Positions 9,118 through 18,119 of a stretch of DNA of 64,000 nucleotides are shown piece by piece. Positions within the stretch are counted from its first letter, which is position 1. Every line of letters begins with the position of its first letter. A program made the translations under genes and the position numbers. This DNA comes from Bdellovibrionales bacterium RIFOXYA1_FULL_36_14 (lineage in GTDB: Bacteria > Bdellovibrionota > Bacteriovoracia > Bacteriovoracales > Bacteriovoracaceae), in contig MEPW01000037.1 in NCBI GenBank assembly GCA_001769975.1, forward strand, positions 1 through 64,000, in the 5' to 3' direction. The notes under the pieces were generated by a model. It did no database searches, was not told where the DNA came from, and worked only from the letters and a program-made list of their open reading frames with translations.

Positions 9118-9897
9118 TTATTTTTTAAATGCTTTTTGGATAATCTCAGTAATTTCTTGTGCATTTGTAGCACTACTTAAGTCAATTATTTCATTGTTAA
9201 TACGAACCTTGCCCTGTTTTATTAAATCTTGATCAAACTCTAAGGTTATCCCGTTTTGTTTCATTTGATACACATTCCCTTTTTTTTCGATGGGGGGGAG
9301 TTCGCCAATTTTGCTTGTTTTAAGCAAATCTTCGTATACCTTTTTATCTTCAGGATCTTCGATTTTATTAGAAAAATACTGAGGGTTTTGAACATTTTTA
9401 TTATATTCACTGATTTTTGCGTCAATTGAATCAGTCTTAAATTTGGTTATATTAGTAGTATTGTTTTCAGGGTCTATTAAGCAAGTTATGTATAGAGTAG
9501 CTCGATTAGAAAGTGATTTATTGCTTTCTACTTTTTCTAAATTATTTTTGATGGTTTCGGTGTTTAGTTTTGCTGGAAGGGTTATTTTAAAATTTTTATA
9601 AATAAATTGGTTGGTTTTAAGTACATTTTTGTCAAATCGGATATCGAGATTTTTTTCAACTATTTGATAATAATCTTTGTGATCAACGATAAGTGATAAG
9701 GCAGTGATTTTTTCGCCTTCAATAATATTTTTTATAATATTTTTGCTTTGGTTGTTTTGAATACGATCAAAGCAAAACCTGAGGTTAGAGGCATTCTCGT
9801 TATAAATTGAAACTTTATTGGCAATGGTTGCCTGCTCTTTAGCCTGAATATTTAAAACGCAAAGGAATATAAATAAAATAAAAAATACAATTTTCAT
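9118..9897 (-). CDS. Secreted protein of unknown function
   Basis: 259 residues with a clear Sec signal peptide (MKIVFFILFIFLCVLNIQA, cleavage predicted near residue 19). The mature part is Lys/Asn-rich without transmembrane segments, and contains two Cys (RFCFD and TCLIDPE) that could pair in the periplasm. I recognise no domain. It is preceded on the same strand by the 75-residue Cys-rich secreted protein; a perfect hairpin at 9926-9948 lies between them. A role outside the cytoplasm is the only safe inference. Confidence 0.6.
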   Translation of the reverse strand: MKIVFFILFIFLCVLNIQAKEQATIANKVSIYNENASNLRFCFDRIQNNQSKNIIKNIIEGEKITALSLIVDHKDYYQIVEKNLDIRFDKNVLKTNQFIYKNFKITLPAKLNTETIKNNLEKVESNKSLSNRATLYITCLIDPENNTTNITKFKTDSIDAKISEYNKNVQNPQYFSNKIEDPEDKKVYEDLLKTSKIGELPPIEKKGNVYQMKQNGITLEFDQDLIKQGKVRINNEIIDLSSATNAQEITEIIQKAFKK

Positions 9898-9925
9898 AAA
9901 GTACCTTGGTTTTGATTAAACATCT

Positions 9926-9948
9926 TGCACCTATTTAGAATAGGTGCA
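9926..9948 (-). terminator. Perfect stem-loop between two secreted-protein genes
   Basis: TGCACCTATT and AATAGGTGCA form a perfect 10-bp stem around the loop TAG. On the minus strand it lies downstream of the 75-residue gene. The following T-run is poor (AGATGTTTAATC), so it may be a weak terminator or an mRNA-processing/stabilising structure rather than a canonical intrinsic terminator. Confidence 0.5.
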
Positions 9949-10004
9949 TTTTAAAAATTAGGCAATATATTGAATAACCAAAATACCTTAGTGAATTTAT
10001 ATTC

Positions 10005-10232
10005 TTAATTTTCTAAACACTCGGCATATTCTAGATAAACTTTCGTTGTGCAAGTGTCTAATATTGAAATGCATATATCGGAATCTGGATTATGTGCATT
10101 ACATCGTTTAAAAGATACGTTGCATGCGTTAATTTTTTCGTCTCGGACTTGCTCGCAAGAATCAAGTATCTCGTCATTGGCGTAGGAAAAGCAAGACGAC
10201 GCTAGTAATAATAAAGTGATAATAAATTTCAT
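10005..10232 (-). CDS. Small Cys-rich secreted protein
   Basis: 75 residues with a signal peptide (MKFIITLLLLASSCFSYA, cleavage before NDEI) and a mature part of about 57 residues containing six cysteines, spaced as three CxnC helical-looking pairs (DSCEQ, NACN, KRCN, DICIS, DTCTT, AECLE). Such an even number in a tiny exported protein suggests three disulfides. Ser-Ser-Cys in the leader is a poor lipobox, so lipidation is unlikely. No family recognised. The start has GGGAG upstream (TTAGGGAGTAAAT before the ATG). Confidence 0.65.
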   Translation of the reverse strand: MKFIITLLLLASSCFSYANDEILDSCEQVRDEKINACNVSFKRCNAHNPDSDICISILDTCTTKVYLEYAECLEN

Positions 10233-10323
10233 ATTTACTCCCTAATAAACAACTGTGTGTTCTTATATCATAAAAAAAAATTTTCTCCAGCTAATTGAAA
10301 AGCATGGTGTTTTTTACAATAAT

Positions 10324-12090
10324 TTAAAATTTGTTGTAGAGATAACTCAGTATTGCAGGTTCTTTATGGGGAAGAACGTTTAATAAATAATTCATTTCAT
10401 CTTGTCTTATAGCAGTCGGTTCGGGAAATCTCATCCGCACAATGCCAAAAAACTCACTTAGCGAAAAGAGTGAGTTTTTTAGTCCGCTTTTAATACTATT
10501 TAAGCCCAACTCGTTGGAATTAGTGAATAGAGAAGCGGGTGAAGTTATCACGCCCCAAGTAGTTTCTGTAAGTGCACTAAAAAAATTTACAATTCCAGCA
10601 CCTCTGTTTAGAAAAAAGCCGCTGCCTCCCTTAAAGTCTGGTTGAATTAGCATAAATTTGTTTTGACCTTGATCAATTGTACTAGAGAGAAAAGTTATAT
10701 TTTCAAAATTAATAGATTTTCCAATATCCAGCATTTGATATCGTCGTAAAGTTTTTTGGGCCGGATAAAAAATAATTTTAGCAACCTTTTTTTTCTTTAA
10801 AAAATTATAAATAAAACTTGGTAGAAAACCGTCAAAGTTACTTATAGAGAATTCACCGCCAATATGATTTAATTTTTCTCTCACGGGGTGAGTACAGTTA
10901 CTATGAAACAAATCATAGTTTGGCCAATCAACTGAGTTTCTGTTTTTTACAAGCTCTTTTTGTTTTTTATAAAGGCGAAGTGACATTAAGTAATTTTCAT
11001 AAATTAAAAGCGGGTCAACATTTAACCAAACTTCAATAATATCTCGATTGTTTTCTAGCTGCATTTTTCCGTATACTTGATAACTGGCTGGGTTTGACCT
11101 AGGTTGAATGTAATTTTTTTTAAGCAGAGAGATCATAAAAGCTTCATCAGATTCAGTAAGCTTATTAGAACCTTCAGATAAAAAATCTAAATTTTCTCTA
11201 TATCGATCTTTAAAATCATTTAAGTTAGTTGGTCGAAACTGGCCAAACTCATAAAGTGTATCGACCATTCTATTTTCAACGCAGTAAATATATCTTTCAG
11301 CAACATGACCAAATTGCGAGGAGCTAAAAGCAGGGGCCATATATACAATGGCAAATCCTAGAATTTTAACGGGTAGATTTTGTGTAGTGTACAGATCTGG
11401 CTGATAGGACTGCGCACATACATTAAATTTTTGAAGACCTTCCTTTGATAAAGAAGATGGATCAACTACAATTTTGGAAGCATCAGTTGAGTAAAGCAAT
11501 TTTTTGACATAAATCTTTTTAAACCTTTTATATTTAATTTTCTTATTATCGTAGTTAATAATCTCTTGGCAATTAGCTAGGGTAGGTTTGTAAACGCCTT
11601 GTTTGGAATTGTTTAGTTCATCCAAGCGGCAACGTTGCACTTGTTTTTTTCTTTTTTTAGAATATGGTACAGATAAATCAGCTGCGTTTTGCAAAGTCAT
11701 TATGGATTGTTCAAGAGATTTAATTAGAATTTCGGAGTAGCTACAGTTTTTATTCCTTTGGGAAATAAAATCAGACTCTATCAATCTGAGAATGTCTTGA
11801 TTAATGTATATGGTAGGGTTACTTAAATCGGGATAAGTCAAATGTGATAAATAATTTTCTTGGCAGTTAAGTGTAAGCGGATCGTGATTGAATTTTTCAA
11901 ATTCAATATTGATTATTTGATTGGTCCCCAGACGGATACCGTTTGAAATACTGTTTTCGATCATGAGAAAGTAATATTTGATTTTTTTATCGAGATTTTG
12001 GTCTTGCAGATTAAGAGAAAAGTTATAGGTCTCTTTTCCTAAAATACCCACACAGTAAAACAACAAAATGAAAAAAATTAGTTGTTTCAT
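10324..12090 (-). CDS. Secreted protein with Lnb/DUF4105-like papain fold
   Basis: 588 residues from ATG 12090 (MKQLIFFILLFYCVG signal peptide). This start has AAGG upstream and sits just after the terminator of the preceding gene; the frame stays open further 5' but that part overlaps the neighbour. The middle shows the catalytic pattern of the Lnb N-terminal (DUF4105) cysteine fold: His262 in SSSQFGHVAERY and Cys399 in DLFHSNCTHPVREKL, about 137 residues apart. In known Lnb members these residues transfer an acyl chain to lipoprotein N-termini; here only the fold is inferred. The C-terminal 150 residues lack a recognised domain. A second, more typical member is at 25594. Confidence 0.6.
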   Translation of the reverse strand: MKQLIFFILLFYCVGILGKETYNFSLNLQDQNLDKKIKYYFLMIENSISNGIRLGTNQIINIEFEKFNHDPLTLNCQENYLSHLTYPDLSNPTIYINQDILRLIESDFISQRNKNCSYSEILIKSLEQSIMTLQNAADLSVPYSKKRKKQVQRCRLDELNNSKQGVYKPTLANCQEIINYDNKKIKYKRFKKIYVKKLLYSTDASKIVVDPSSLSKEGLQKFNVCAQSYQPDLYTTQNLPVKILGFAIVYMAPAFSSSQFGHVAERYIYCVENRMVDTLYEFGQFRPTNLNDFKDRYRENLDFLSEGSNKLTESDEAFMISLLKKNYIQPRSNPASYQVYGKMQLENNRDIIEVWLNVDPLLIYENYLMSLRLYKKQKELVKNRNSVDWPNYDLFHSNCTHPVREKLNHIGGEFSISNFDGFLPSFIYNFLKKKKVAKIIFYPAQKTLRRYQMLDIGKSINFENITFLSSTIDQGQNKFMLIQPDFKGGSGFFLNRGAGIVNFFSALTETTWGVITSPASLFTNSNELGLNSIKSGLKNSLFSLSEFFGIVRMRFPEPTAIRQDEMNYLLNVLPHKEPAILSYLYNKF

Positions 12091-12102
12091 GACTACCTTT
12101 TG

Positions 12103-12142
12103 AAAAAACTTATCAATACTTGCTGATGCAAGCATTGATAAG
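12103..12142 (-). terminator. Intrinsic terminator after the His/Tyr-rich protein gene
   Basis: Arms CTTATCAAT-A-CTTGC and GCAAG-C-ATTGATAAG pair around TGAT with a single A/C mismatch. On the minus strand the stem is followed by TTTTTT (12108-12103). It lies 19 bp beyond the stop of the 12161-12880 gene and just upstream of the ribosome site of the next gene, so the two genes are probably not one simple transcript. Confidence 0.85.
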
Positions 12143-12160
12143 CTTTTACCATTAAGATAT

Positions 12161-12880
12161 TTATTCAATATCAAGATCTCTTTCTCCGTAAATTTGAGCA
12201 TCTCTTTCAAGTTCTTTATAAAGTTTTGACTCTTGAATAGCTTGATCAATACCTTGGGCAGAGGAAGCAGAACCGCTAGCGGCCAATCCCGCGCCAAAAC
12301 CCATGCAAATGGCCCTTAACCCATCATCATCAACGTCACTACATAAGGCCATCATCTCCACGCCAGTGGCCATAAAATGGAGACCAGTAATGATTTTGCC
12401 TTCTGGAGTACTCCAGTCGGCAGTATAGTAGTAGTGTTGGTGATAGTTGTAATAATCACCATAGTAATAATCATGATGGTGATTGTATCCGGAATGCCAA
12501 CCATAGTAGTGGTTGTTGTGGTGGTAAGAACGATTAACTATTCTTCCACGGTGAGTGTGGTATGTTACATAAGGTCTTGAATAGTGCCGGTCAGTGTAAA
12601 TGGTAATTCTAGTATCAGCATTGTAATTATCTACATATCTATAATCAACAATTCGCTCTTCTATGTAGACTCGCTCAGTTCGAAGAGATGGGTGATAACA
12701 GGTGTGATAACCACCACAATAGTTTTGTGAGGAAAAATTTTCTGAGTAGCCATAATGGTTGTAAGCAACCCGATCAAAGCTGTCATAAGAAGTGCTATAC
12801 CGGAATGTTTTTCCTTGAAATTCAGCGTAAGCCGAAAAGACAAGGGTAAAGGCAAAAAGCATTTGAACTAATTTAACCAT
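12161..12880 (-). CDS. Histidine/tyrosine-rich secreted protein
   Basis: 239 residues, signal peptide MVKLVQMLFAFTLVFSAYA, start supported by GGGAGGAATTT before the ATG. The region 40-155 is extremely rich in Tyr and His (about sixteen His in the first 165 residues, with runs such as HHNNHYYGWHSGYNHHH and YYYGDYYNYHQHYYY). A short hydrophobic/Gly-Ala segment follows (ICMGFGAGLAASGSASSAQG, near 190-210). The C-terminus is a charged helix. The composition suggests metal binding or a structural surface role; neither is shown. No domain family recognised. It has its own promoter region and its own terminator. Confidence 0.65.
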   Translation of the reverse strand: MVKLVQMLFAFTLVFSAYAEFQGKTFRYSTSYDSFDRVAYNHYGYSENFSSQNYCGGYHTCYHPSLRTERVYIEERIVDYRYVDNYNADTRITIYTDRHYSRPYVTYHTHRGRIVNRSYHHNNHYYGWHSGYNHHHDYYYGDYYNYHQHYYYTADWSTPEGKIITGLHFMATGVEMMALCSDVDDDGLRAICMGFGAGLAASGSASSAQGIDQAIQESKLYKELERDAQIYGERDLDIE

Positions 12881-13106
12881 AAATTCCTCCCTTTTTTTAA
12901 AAAATGTCTAACAGAACATATTTGAAGTGGGTGCACCATACACCCATGGATAGACTAATGCGGAGTGTTGTGTATATTTTACAATTCATTTGATTTTGTC
13001 GTTAATAAAACTAGAGGAAAACAAAATATGCAGTTGTTTTGACGATGATTAATTAATCTAGATATACTTTCACTTCCTTAATATTTTTTGTTCTAAAGGG
13101 GTTGCA
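12881..13106. promoter_or_regulatory. Divergent intergenic region with a plus-strand promoter
   Basis: This region separates two divergently transcribed genes. For the plus-strand gene, TTGACG (13039-13044) and TATACT (13063-13068) are 18 bp apart, a good sigma-70-like pair 39 bp before the ATG. A small dyad GGGTG/CACCC near 12938-12954 is a possible operator or hairpin. Nothing else coding is visible. Confidence 0.5.
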
Positions 13107-15140
13107 ATGAAAATGCTTTTATTACTATTAATTTGTTTTAATGTGTTCGCACAGACTAATGAGAAAAGTGTAACAATCCCACTTAAAGAATACGAAGATT
13201 TGCGGCGTCAACTTGAAATTCCTAACGTCATGGTAATTGAAAAATTAACACTTGCGGGGAGTTTTAAGGGTGAAAAATTTGAGATGAAACTTAATGGTCG
13301 GATGATTGGAAAATCAAAAAAAGAAGTTATTCTAAATAATTTTACAGACGGATTAAAAAATTGTTCAGGGGATGGAGTCTTTACGTTGGAAAATAGCGTA
13401 GTTTTCTTTATGCCACTAAAAGATATGTTTAAGGCAAGTTGTGAGATTGAACTTTCTAAGACAGGCAACTTCTCATTAAATTTTTTAAATGTGCTTTATA
13501 TTGACAACCAAATCGCGGATAGCGAAAGCATTATACGAAAAGACACTCCTCCCGGAATTAATATTGATGTTTTAAGAAAATATACGGAAGCCAAAAAAAC
13601 CAAAGGAAAAGTTATTGCCAATGGAAGATACCGCGTGACGGTAAATCCCAACATCACCAATTTTCAGTACGCATTTGAATTTAATAATCCCAATCAAAAC
13701 AAGGAACCTCTAACGATATTTTTTAAAAATTCAGAGATTATTGAATCTATTGAATCTGGACTTAACGTTACAGAGGGGGAAAAAAGTATTGCGATTGAGC
13801 TAAATCCTGGGGAAAATTTTGTGACGGTTAATGGTCACCTAGAGGGAAGTGAATTTGTAAGTCCCCTCGATAGCGAAAATCAATTTTTCCTCATTGAATC
13901 TCATCCCTTGGTGCAAGTGCTTGCTCAGACAAAGTGGCGCAGGATTTCTCCAAGTGAAAGTGGTATAAATCCAACTCAGTCAAACCCGAAAGGATTTTTT
14001 ATTAATCAAGAGCAAAATATTTCTTGGGAAATTAAAAAATTAAATGTGTTTAGTTCGCTGGGCTTTTCTGTTTCTCAAGCCAATTATCTTTTTTATATTC
14101 CCAAAAAAGGGCGAGGTATTATTGAAGCTAGTTTCAAATTAGATAACAAAGGTACTCCTGAAATACCATTTAAAATAGATGGTGATATTCTCTATGCGGA
14201 GTTAGATGGTCAGGCGATACCAATGTTAAAAGACGATCTTAATCAATTACTAATAACCATGAATCCTGGGTACCATGACGTAAAATTTCAGTATCTACCT
14301 AACAAAGAGGCCAGTGTATTTGGTGGAGTTTTCAATCTAAAGCTGGCGAAGCCTGATACGATTATTAGTAATAGTTCCTTCAACCTTAGATTTGATCAAG
14401 CCTGGAACCTGATTTTTGCAAATTTTTCCTCAGATAGTAAGTCGTTGATAGGCATTGCGAAACTATCTAGCAGTTTGATGTTTTTTATTATTGCCTATAT
14501 ATTATTTACGTTTTTAAAAACGCCAAAGAATCTTTTTGTTCCCATTTTGATTCCTTTATCCTTGTTGTTATTATTTAAGTCGAATTATGCTTTTTCATTT
14601 TATTTTATTCTTGGATTATTACTACTAGTAAGATATCGGGAAAAAATAAGGGTATCGGTGACTAAAACGAACTTAACCAAAGTTGCGGCATTGGTTGTTT
14701 TAATTCTAATATTTTTTATAAGCTATCATTTTTTAATCAATGTCACGCAAAATGCATTGCAGAAGTTAGATTCAGCAAGCCAGATGGTCAGCAATGTCGA
14801 GGATCGTTACCAAGCACCCATGATGGAACGGAGTATGCATAAAATGTCTTTTGGGGAAGCAGCGGCACCTAAAGAAATAGTTGAACAAGAAAAATTAGCA
14901 GATGATTCATCTCAATTTGATTTTGAGGGAATTCCTGCTCGGATTGAAATTCCAATCAATGGAACCAACTATTACTTTACGACCAATTTAATTGATGCAA
15001 AAAGAAATATCGAATTTAAATTGTTTTCACTTAAGGCTTATTTAATTAATTTTATTGTATTGTTATTAACACTTGTAACGGGTGTGACCATCTACTTTAA
15101 GATAAATAGGTTAAAAAAAGAATTGTTAAATATTTTGTAA
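13107..15140 (+). CDS. Large exported protein with C-terminal membrane region
   Basis: 677 residues. A signal peptide (MKMLLLLLICFNVFA) is followed by VTIPLKEYEDLRRQL and about 430 beta-rich extracytoplasmic residues. Membrane helices come at about 455-475, 478-495, 497-515 and 527-548. A soluble segment rich in Met/Ser (QAPMMERSMHKMSFGEAAA) precedes a final helix near 646-667 and a short charged tail. No catalytic motif is visible. The layout suggests an inner-membrane protein with a big periplasmic head. An AAAGGGG ribosome site and a good promoter precede it. It appears monocistronic; the next gene is on the other strand. Confidence 0.65.
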   Translation: MKMLLLLLICFNVFAQTNEKSVTIPLKEYEDLRRQLEIPNVMVIEKLTLAGSFKGEKFEMKLNGRMIGKSKKEVILNNFTDGLKNCSGDGVFTLENSVVFFMPLKDMFKASCEIELSKTGNFSLNFLNVLYIDNQIADSESIIRKDTPPGINIDVLRKYTEAKKTKGKVIANGRYRVTVNPNITNFQYAFEFNNPNQNKEPLTIFFKNSEIIESIESGLNVTEGEKSIAIELNPGENFVTVNGHLEGSEFVSPLDSENQFFLIESHPLVQVLAQTKWRRISPSESGINPTQSNPKGFFINQEQNISWEIKKLNVFSSLGFSVSQANYLFYIPKKGRGIIEASFKLDNKGTPEIPFKIDGDILYAELDGQAIPMLKDDLNQLLITMNPGYHDVKFQYLPNKEASVFGGVFNLKLAKPDTIISNSSFNLRFDQAWNLIFANFSSDSKSLIGIAKLSSSLMFFIIAYILFTFLKTPKNLFVPILIPLSLLLLFKSNYAFSFYFILGLLLLVRYREKIRVSVTKTNLTKVAALVVLILIFFISYHFLINVTQNALQKLDSASQMVSNVEDRYQAPMMERSMHKMSFGEAAAPKEIVEQEKLADDSSQFDFEGIPARIEIPINGTNYYFTTNLIDAKRNIEFKLFSLKAYLINFIVLLLTLVTGVTIYFKINRLKKELLNIL

Positions 15141-15166
15141 ATCTGTTTTGAAGTGGTTCATTGGGA

Positions 15167-15592
15167 TTAATCATCCCCTTGAACTTTCCCTCTCATTTTT
15201 TTATGAATGCTGTGTTTTTGTTTGGATGCCAGCCTGCGCTCCTGGGAAGCTTTAGTTGGTCGGGTTTTTTTTCTTTTTTTCTGGACGAATAAAGCCTTTT
15301 GCAAAATGAGAACCAGTTTTTCTCTGACTAGAAGGCGATTGTCTTTTTGATTACGGGATTCTTTAGCAACCACTATAATCTCCCCATCCTTGGTCAACTG
15401 ATTTTTTAAAGCTGTTAAAAGTTTTGTTCTGACATCTTCCAAAATAGATAGTGAATCTTTGATATTAAAGCGTAATTGCACTGCGGAGGAGACTTTGTTG
15501 ACATTTTGCCCACCCGGACCACTGGAACGCACAAAATCTTCAATTAATTCATCATCAAGAATGGTTACAATTGGGTTTATTTTAAGCGGCAT
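15167..15592 (-). CDS. arfB: Alternative ribosome-rescue factor B / peptidyl-tRNA hydrolase
   Basis: Frees stalled non-stop ribosomes by hydrolysing peptidyl-tRNA. The 141-residue protein has the release-factor catalytic motif GGQ at 27-29 within RSSGPGGQNVNKVSS, and the basic C-terminal tail (KKRKKTRPTKASQERRLASK) that reads the empty mRNA channel, both typical of ArfB/YaeJ. It lacks the codon-recognition domains of RF1/RF2. It stands alone between convergent and divergent neighbours. The trans-translation partner smpB is also in this window, so the cell likely has two rescue routes. Confidence 0.92.
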   Translation of the reverse strand: MPLKINPIVTILDDELIEDFVRSSGPGGQNVNKVSSAVQLRFNIKDSLSILEDVRTKLLTALKNQLTKDGEIIVVAKESRNQKDNRLLVREKLVLILQKALFVQKKRKKTRPTKASQERRLASKQKHSIHKKMRGKVQGDD

Positions 15593-15712
15593 ATTTATAT
15601 CCTGTTACATTTAAATTGTAACATTATCAATAATTATTTGCCATGGTCACTCCTATTAGGGTAAACAAACGAATCGAAATATAATCATCGGAATATGCCG
15701 GAAGGGTAATAG

Positions 15713-17674
15713 ATGACCATACGATCCAAACTTGTTCTTATACTCTTTGGATGTATTATTATTCCAACAACTATCGGAATCATGGCAATGTTTTCCCGCA
15801 TGGAAAATGTTGTTAAAGATGTGCGGATGATCCAATTAGAAAATATTGTGGATCTTCAACGGGCCAGAATCGATGCCTTTTTTTTAGAACGACGAGATGA
15901 TATCAAGCTGTTTCAGGCCAATTTGGTGGTGCAAAAAAACTTTCCTATATTTTTAAAACTTCTAGGTCAAACGAACAATTTAATGCTTAGTAATGCTAAG
16001 AAGGAACTAGAAACGCAGCTTGAGGCAGTGCGCTCGAGTTATGGCTACCTGGATGTTATGTTGGTTGATAGCGCCGGGAAGATTGTGCTGACTGCTAACC
16101 CAAAACATACTAATAACGAAATTGGTACTTATCTTTCTGATATTGAGCCAGATGCATTCGAGGGAGGAAAACATCAAACTTATTTTAGTGGAATTTATAA
16201 AAGCGGAAATGGTTTTGGGATGCTTTGTACTGCTCCACTTTTTTCTCATTCTAATGATTTTGTAGGTGAACTGGTTTTTGAAATAGATGCTGGTCATATA
16301 TTTGACTATGTTCATACCACGACAGGTTTGGGTAATACGGGTGAAACCTTTATTGGTATTCCTCACGGAGATGAGATAATCTTCATCAGTCCACTTCAGC
16401 CTACTCGTAATCAGACAATTAAGCTGGATAGTCTTATTAAAGGTAATATTGCCCTACCTATGCAGTCTGTGCTTCAAGCTGATAAGGATGGATCAGGAGA
16501 GAGTGTTGATTATCTCGGACAAGAAGTTATAGCAGCATGGAGAAAAATACCCTCCGTAGGTTGGGGGATTGTCGCCAAAATAAATTCTAGTGAGGCTATT
16601 GCCCCAATAGCTAAAGTCAAAAAAATTTCCGTGGTATTAGAATTATTTATTTTAGTTTTTTATATGGTTGCACTGTTTTTGTTTTCAAAGTCTATTATCA
16701 CTCCCATCCATAACCTGCAAAAGGGAATGGTGATTGTTGGTTCAGGCCGGCTAGACTACAAAGTGGGAATCACTGCCAATGACGAAATTGGGCAACTTTC
16801 CCGGGCCTTTGATCGCATGTCAGAAAATTTACAATTAGTGACAGCTTCAAGGGATGATTTAGACAAAGAGGTGAGGGATAGGAAGCACGCAGAAGCAGAG
16901 GTTCGGAAACTTAATTATGAACTAGAGAAACGGGTCATTGAGCGAACTGCCAAATTGGAGGAGAGTAATAAAGAGTTAGAGGCTTTTTCCTATTCTGTGT
17001 CTCATGATTTAAGAGCACCCCTTAGGCATATCCAAGGTTTTGTAGAAATGTTGAATAAGAGCTCCGGAAATTTACTGGATGATAAAGGGCAGAGATATCT
17101 CTTGATAATTGGTAATGTAGCAAACAAGATGGGGATTCTCATTGATGATTTATTAATGTTTTCAAGAATGGGTCGAGCAACAATAAAGACGACAACTTTA
17201 GATCTTGAGAAAATGATTCATACATTGATCCATGAAATGCACTTGGATATAGTAGGGCGCAATATTGAGTGGAAAATTGATTCACCATTACCACTGATAA
17301 CGTGTGATCCTTCTATGATTCGACTGGTAATGACCAATCTTATTTCCAACGCTTTGAAGTTTACCAAGCAATGTGAGATTGCTAGAATTGAAATTGGTAG
17401 CACCACTGGTGAAAATGGTGAGCCAATATTTTTTGTTAAAGATAATGGTGTGGGTTTTGATATGCAATATGTAGGTAAGTTGTTTGGAGTGTTTCAGCGG
17501 CTTCATAGGGATGAAGAGTTTGAAGGTACTGGGATTGGGCTCGCCAATGTTAGACGCATAATAAACCGACATGGGGGCAAAACATGGGCGGAAGGAGTCT
17601 TAAATCAGGGAGCTACCATATTTTTTACTCTTCCAAATAATAAAGTAAAAGGAGAATATAATGAAACAACTTAA
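15713..17674 (+). CDS. Membrane sensor histidine kinase (dCache-HAMP-HisKA-HATPase)
   Basis: 653 residues. TM1 is at 8-27, an extracytoplasmic sensor of dCache type spans about 40-300, and TM2 is near 305-325. HAMP is at about 325-378, with a coiled coil (ELEKRVIERTAKLEESNKELEAF) leading to HisKA. Phospho-acceptor His431 lies in SYSVSHDLRAPLRHIQGF, as in phytochrome-like kinases. The ATPase has FFVKDNGVGFDM and GTGIGLANVRRI. It overlaps the following response regulator by 14 bp, and the kinase/Rcp1-like pair is a common two-component unit. The signal is unknown; dCache domains usually bind small molecules. Confidence 0.9.
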   Translation: MTIRSKLVLILFGCIIIPTTIGIMAMFSRMENVVKDVRMIQLENIVDLQRARIDAFFLERRDDIKLFQANLVVQKNFPIFLKLLGQTNNLMLSNAKKELETQLEAVRSSYGYLDVMLVDSAGKIVLTANPKHTNNEIGTYLSDIEPDAFEGGKHQTYFSGIYKSGNGFGMLCTAPLFSHSNDFVGELVFEIDAGHIFDYVHTTTGLGNTGETFIGIPHGDEIIFISPLQPTRNQTIKLDSLIKGNIALPMQSVLQADKDGSGESVDYLGQEVIAAWRKIPSVGWGIVAKINSSEAIAPIAKVKKISVVLELFILVFYMVALFLFSKSIITPIHNLQKGMVIVGSGRLDYKVGITANDEIGQLSRAFDRMSENLQLVTASRDDLDKEVRDRKHAEAEVRKLNYELEKRVIERTAKLEESNKELEAFSYSVSHDLRAPLRHIQGFVEMLNKSSGNLLDDKGQRYLLIIGNVANKMGILIDDLLMFSRMGRATIKTTTLDLEKMIHTLIHEMHLDIVGRNIEWKIDSPLPLITCDPSMIRLVMTNLISNALKFTKQCEIARIEIGSTTGENGEPIFFVKDNGVGFDMQYVGKLFGVFQRLHRDEEFEGTGIGLANVRRIINRHGGKTWAEGVLNQGATIFFTLPNNKVKGEYNETT

Positions 17675-18116
17675 AAGGATTTTGCTAGTTGAGGATAATC
17701 AAAATGACATAGAGATGACACTGGAAGCACTCTCGGAATATAACTTAGCTAATGAGATAGTGGTAACTCGTGACGGTGCCGAGGCGCTGGACTACCTCTA
17801 TCGAAGGGGTACCTTCAAATTACGTTCTGAAGGAAACCCGGCGGTTATTCTGCTCGATCTTAAAATGCCCAAAGTGGATGGATTTGAGGTTTTAAAACAA
17901 GTTAAAGCAGATGATAATTTGAAAAATATACCTGTAGTACTACTTACTTCTTCTAAAGAGGAGAAGGATTTGATAGAAAGCTATCGTCTTGGAACAAATG
18001 CCTATGTTGTTAAGCCAGTAGGGTTTAAAGATTTTGTAGAGGCCATCAAATGTTTAGGTGCATTTTGGGCAGTTTTAAATGAACCTCCGGTGGGAAATCA
18101 GAGGAAAGAAAAATAA
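17661..18116 (+). CDS. Rcp1-like single-domain response regulator
   Basis: 151 residues, one receiver domain: LLVEDNQNDIEMT acidic pair, predicted phospho-Asp66 in AVILLDLKMPKVDG, Thr/Ser in VVLLTSSKEEKD, Lys in YVVKPVGFKDF. The insertion around FKLRSEGNPAVI is typical for the Rcp1 group that pairs with phytochrome-type kinases. It starts within the kinase gene (14-bp overlap, AAAAGGAG upstream) and is followed 3 bp later by a hybrid kinase. It has no output domain, so it probably relays phosphate or binds a partner protein. Confidence 0.9.
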   Translation: MKQLKRILLVEDNQNDIEMTLEALSEYNLANEIVVTRDGAEALDYLYRRGTFKLRSEGNPAVILLDLKMPKVDGFEVLKQVKADDNLKNIPVVLLTSSKEEKDLIESYRLGTNAYVVKPVGFKDFVEAIKCLGAFWAVLNEPPVGNQRKEK

Positions 18117-18119
18117 ATT

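Noticed and set aside
12091-12297. N-terminal extension of the 588-residue Lnb-fold protein
   Set aside because: It would overlap the 3' end of the upstream gene and cross its terminator; the signal peptide begins at ATG 12090 with a ribosome site.
12377-12580. Plus-strand frame rich in Val/Ile
   Set aside because: It is the antisense of the His/Tyr-rich coding region; the codons for His and Tyr read as Val and Ile repeats on the other strand.
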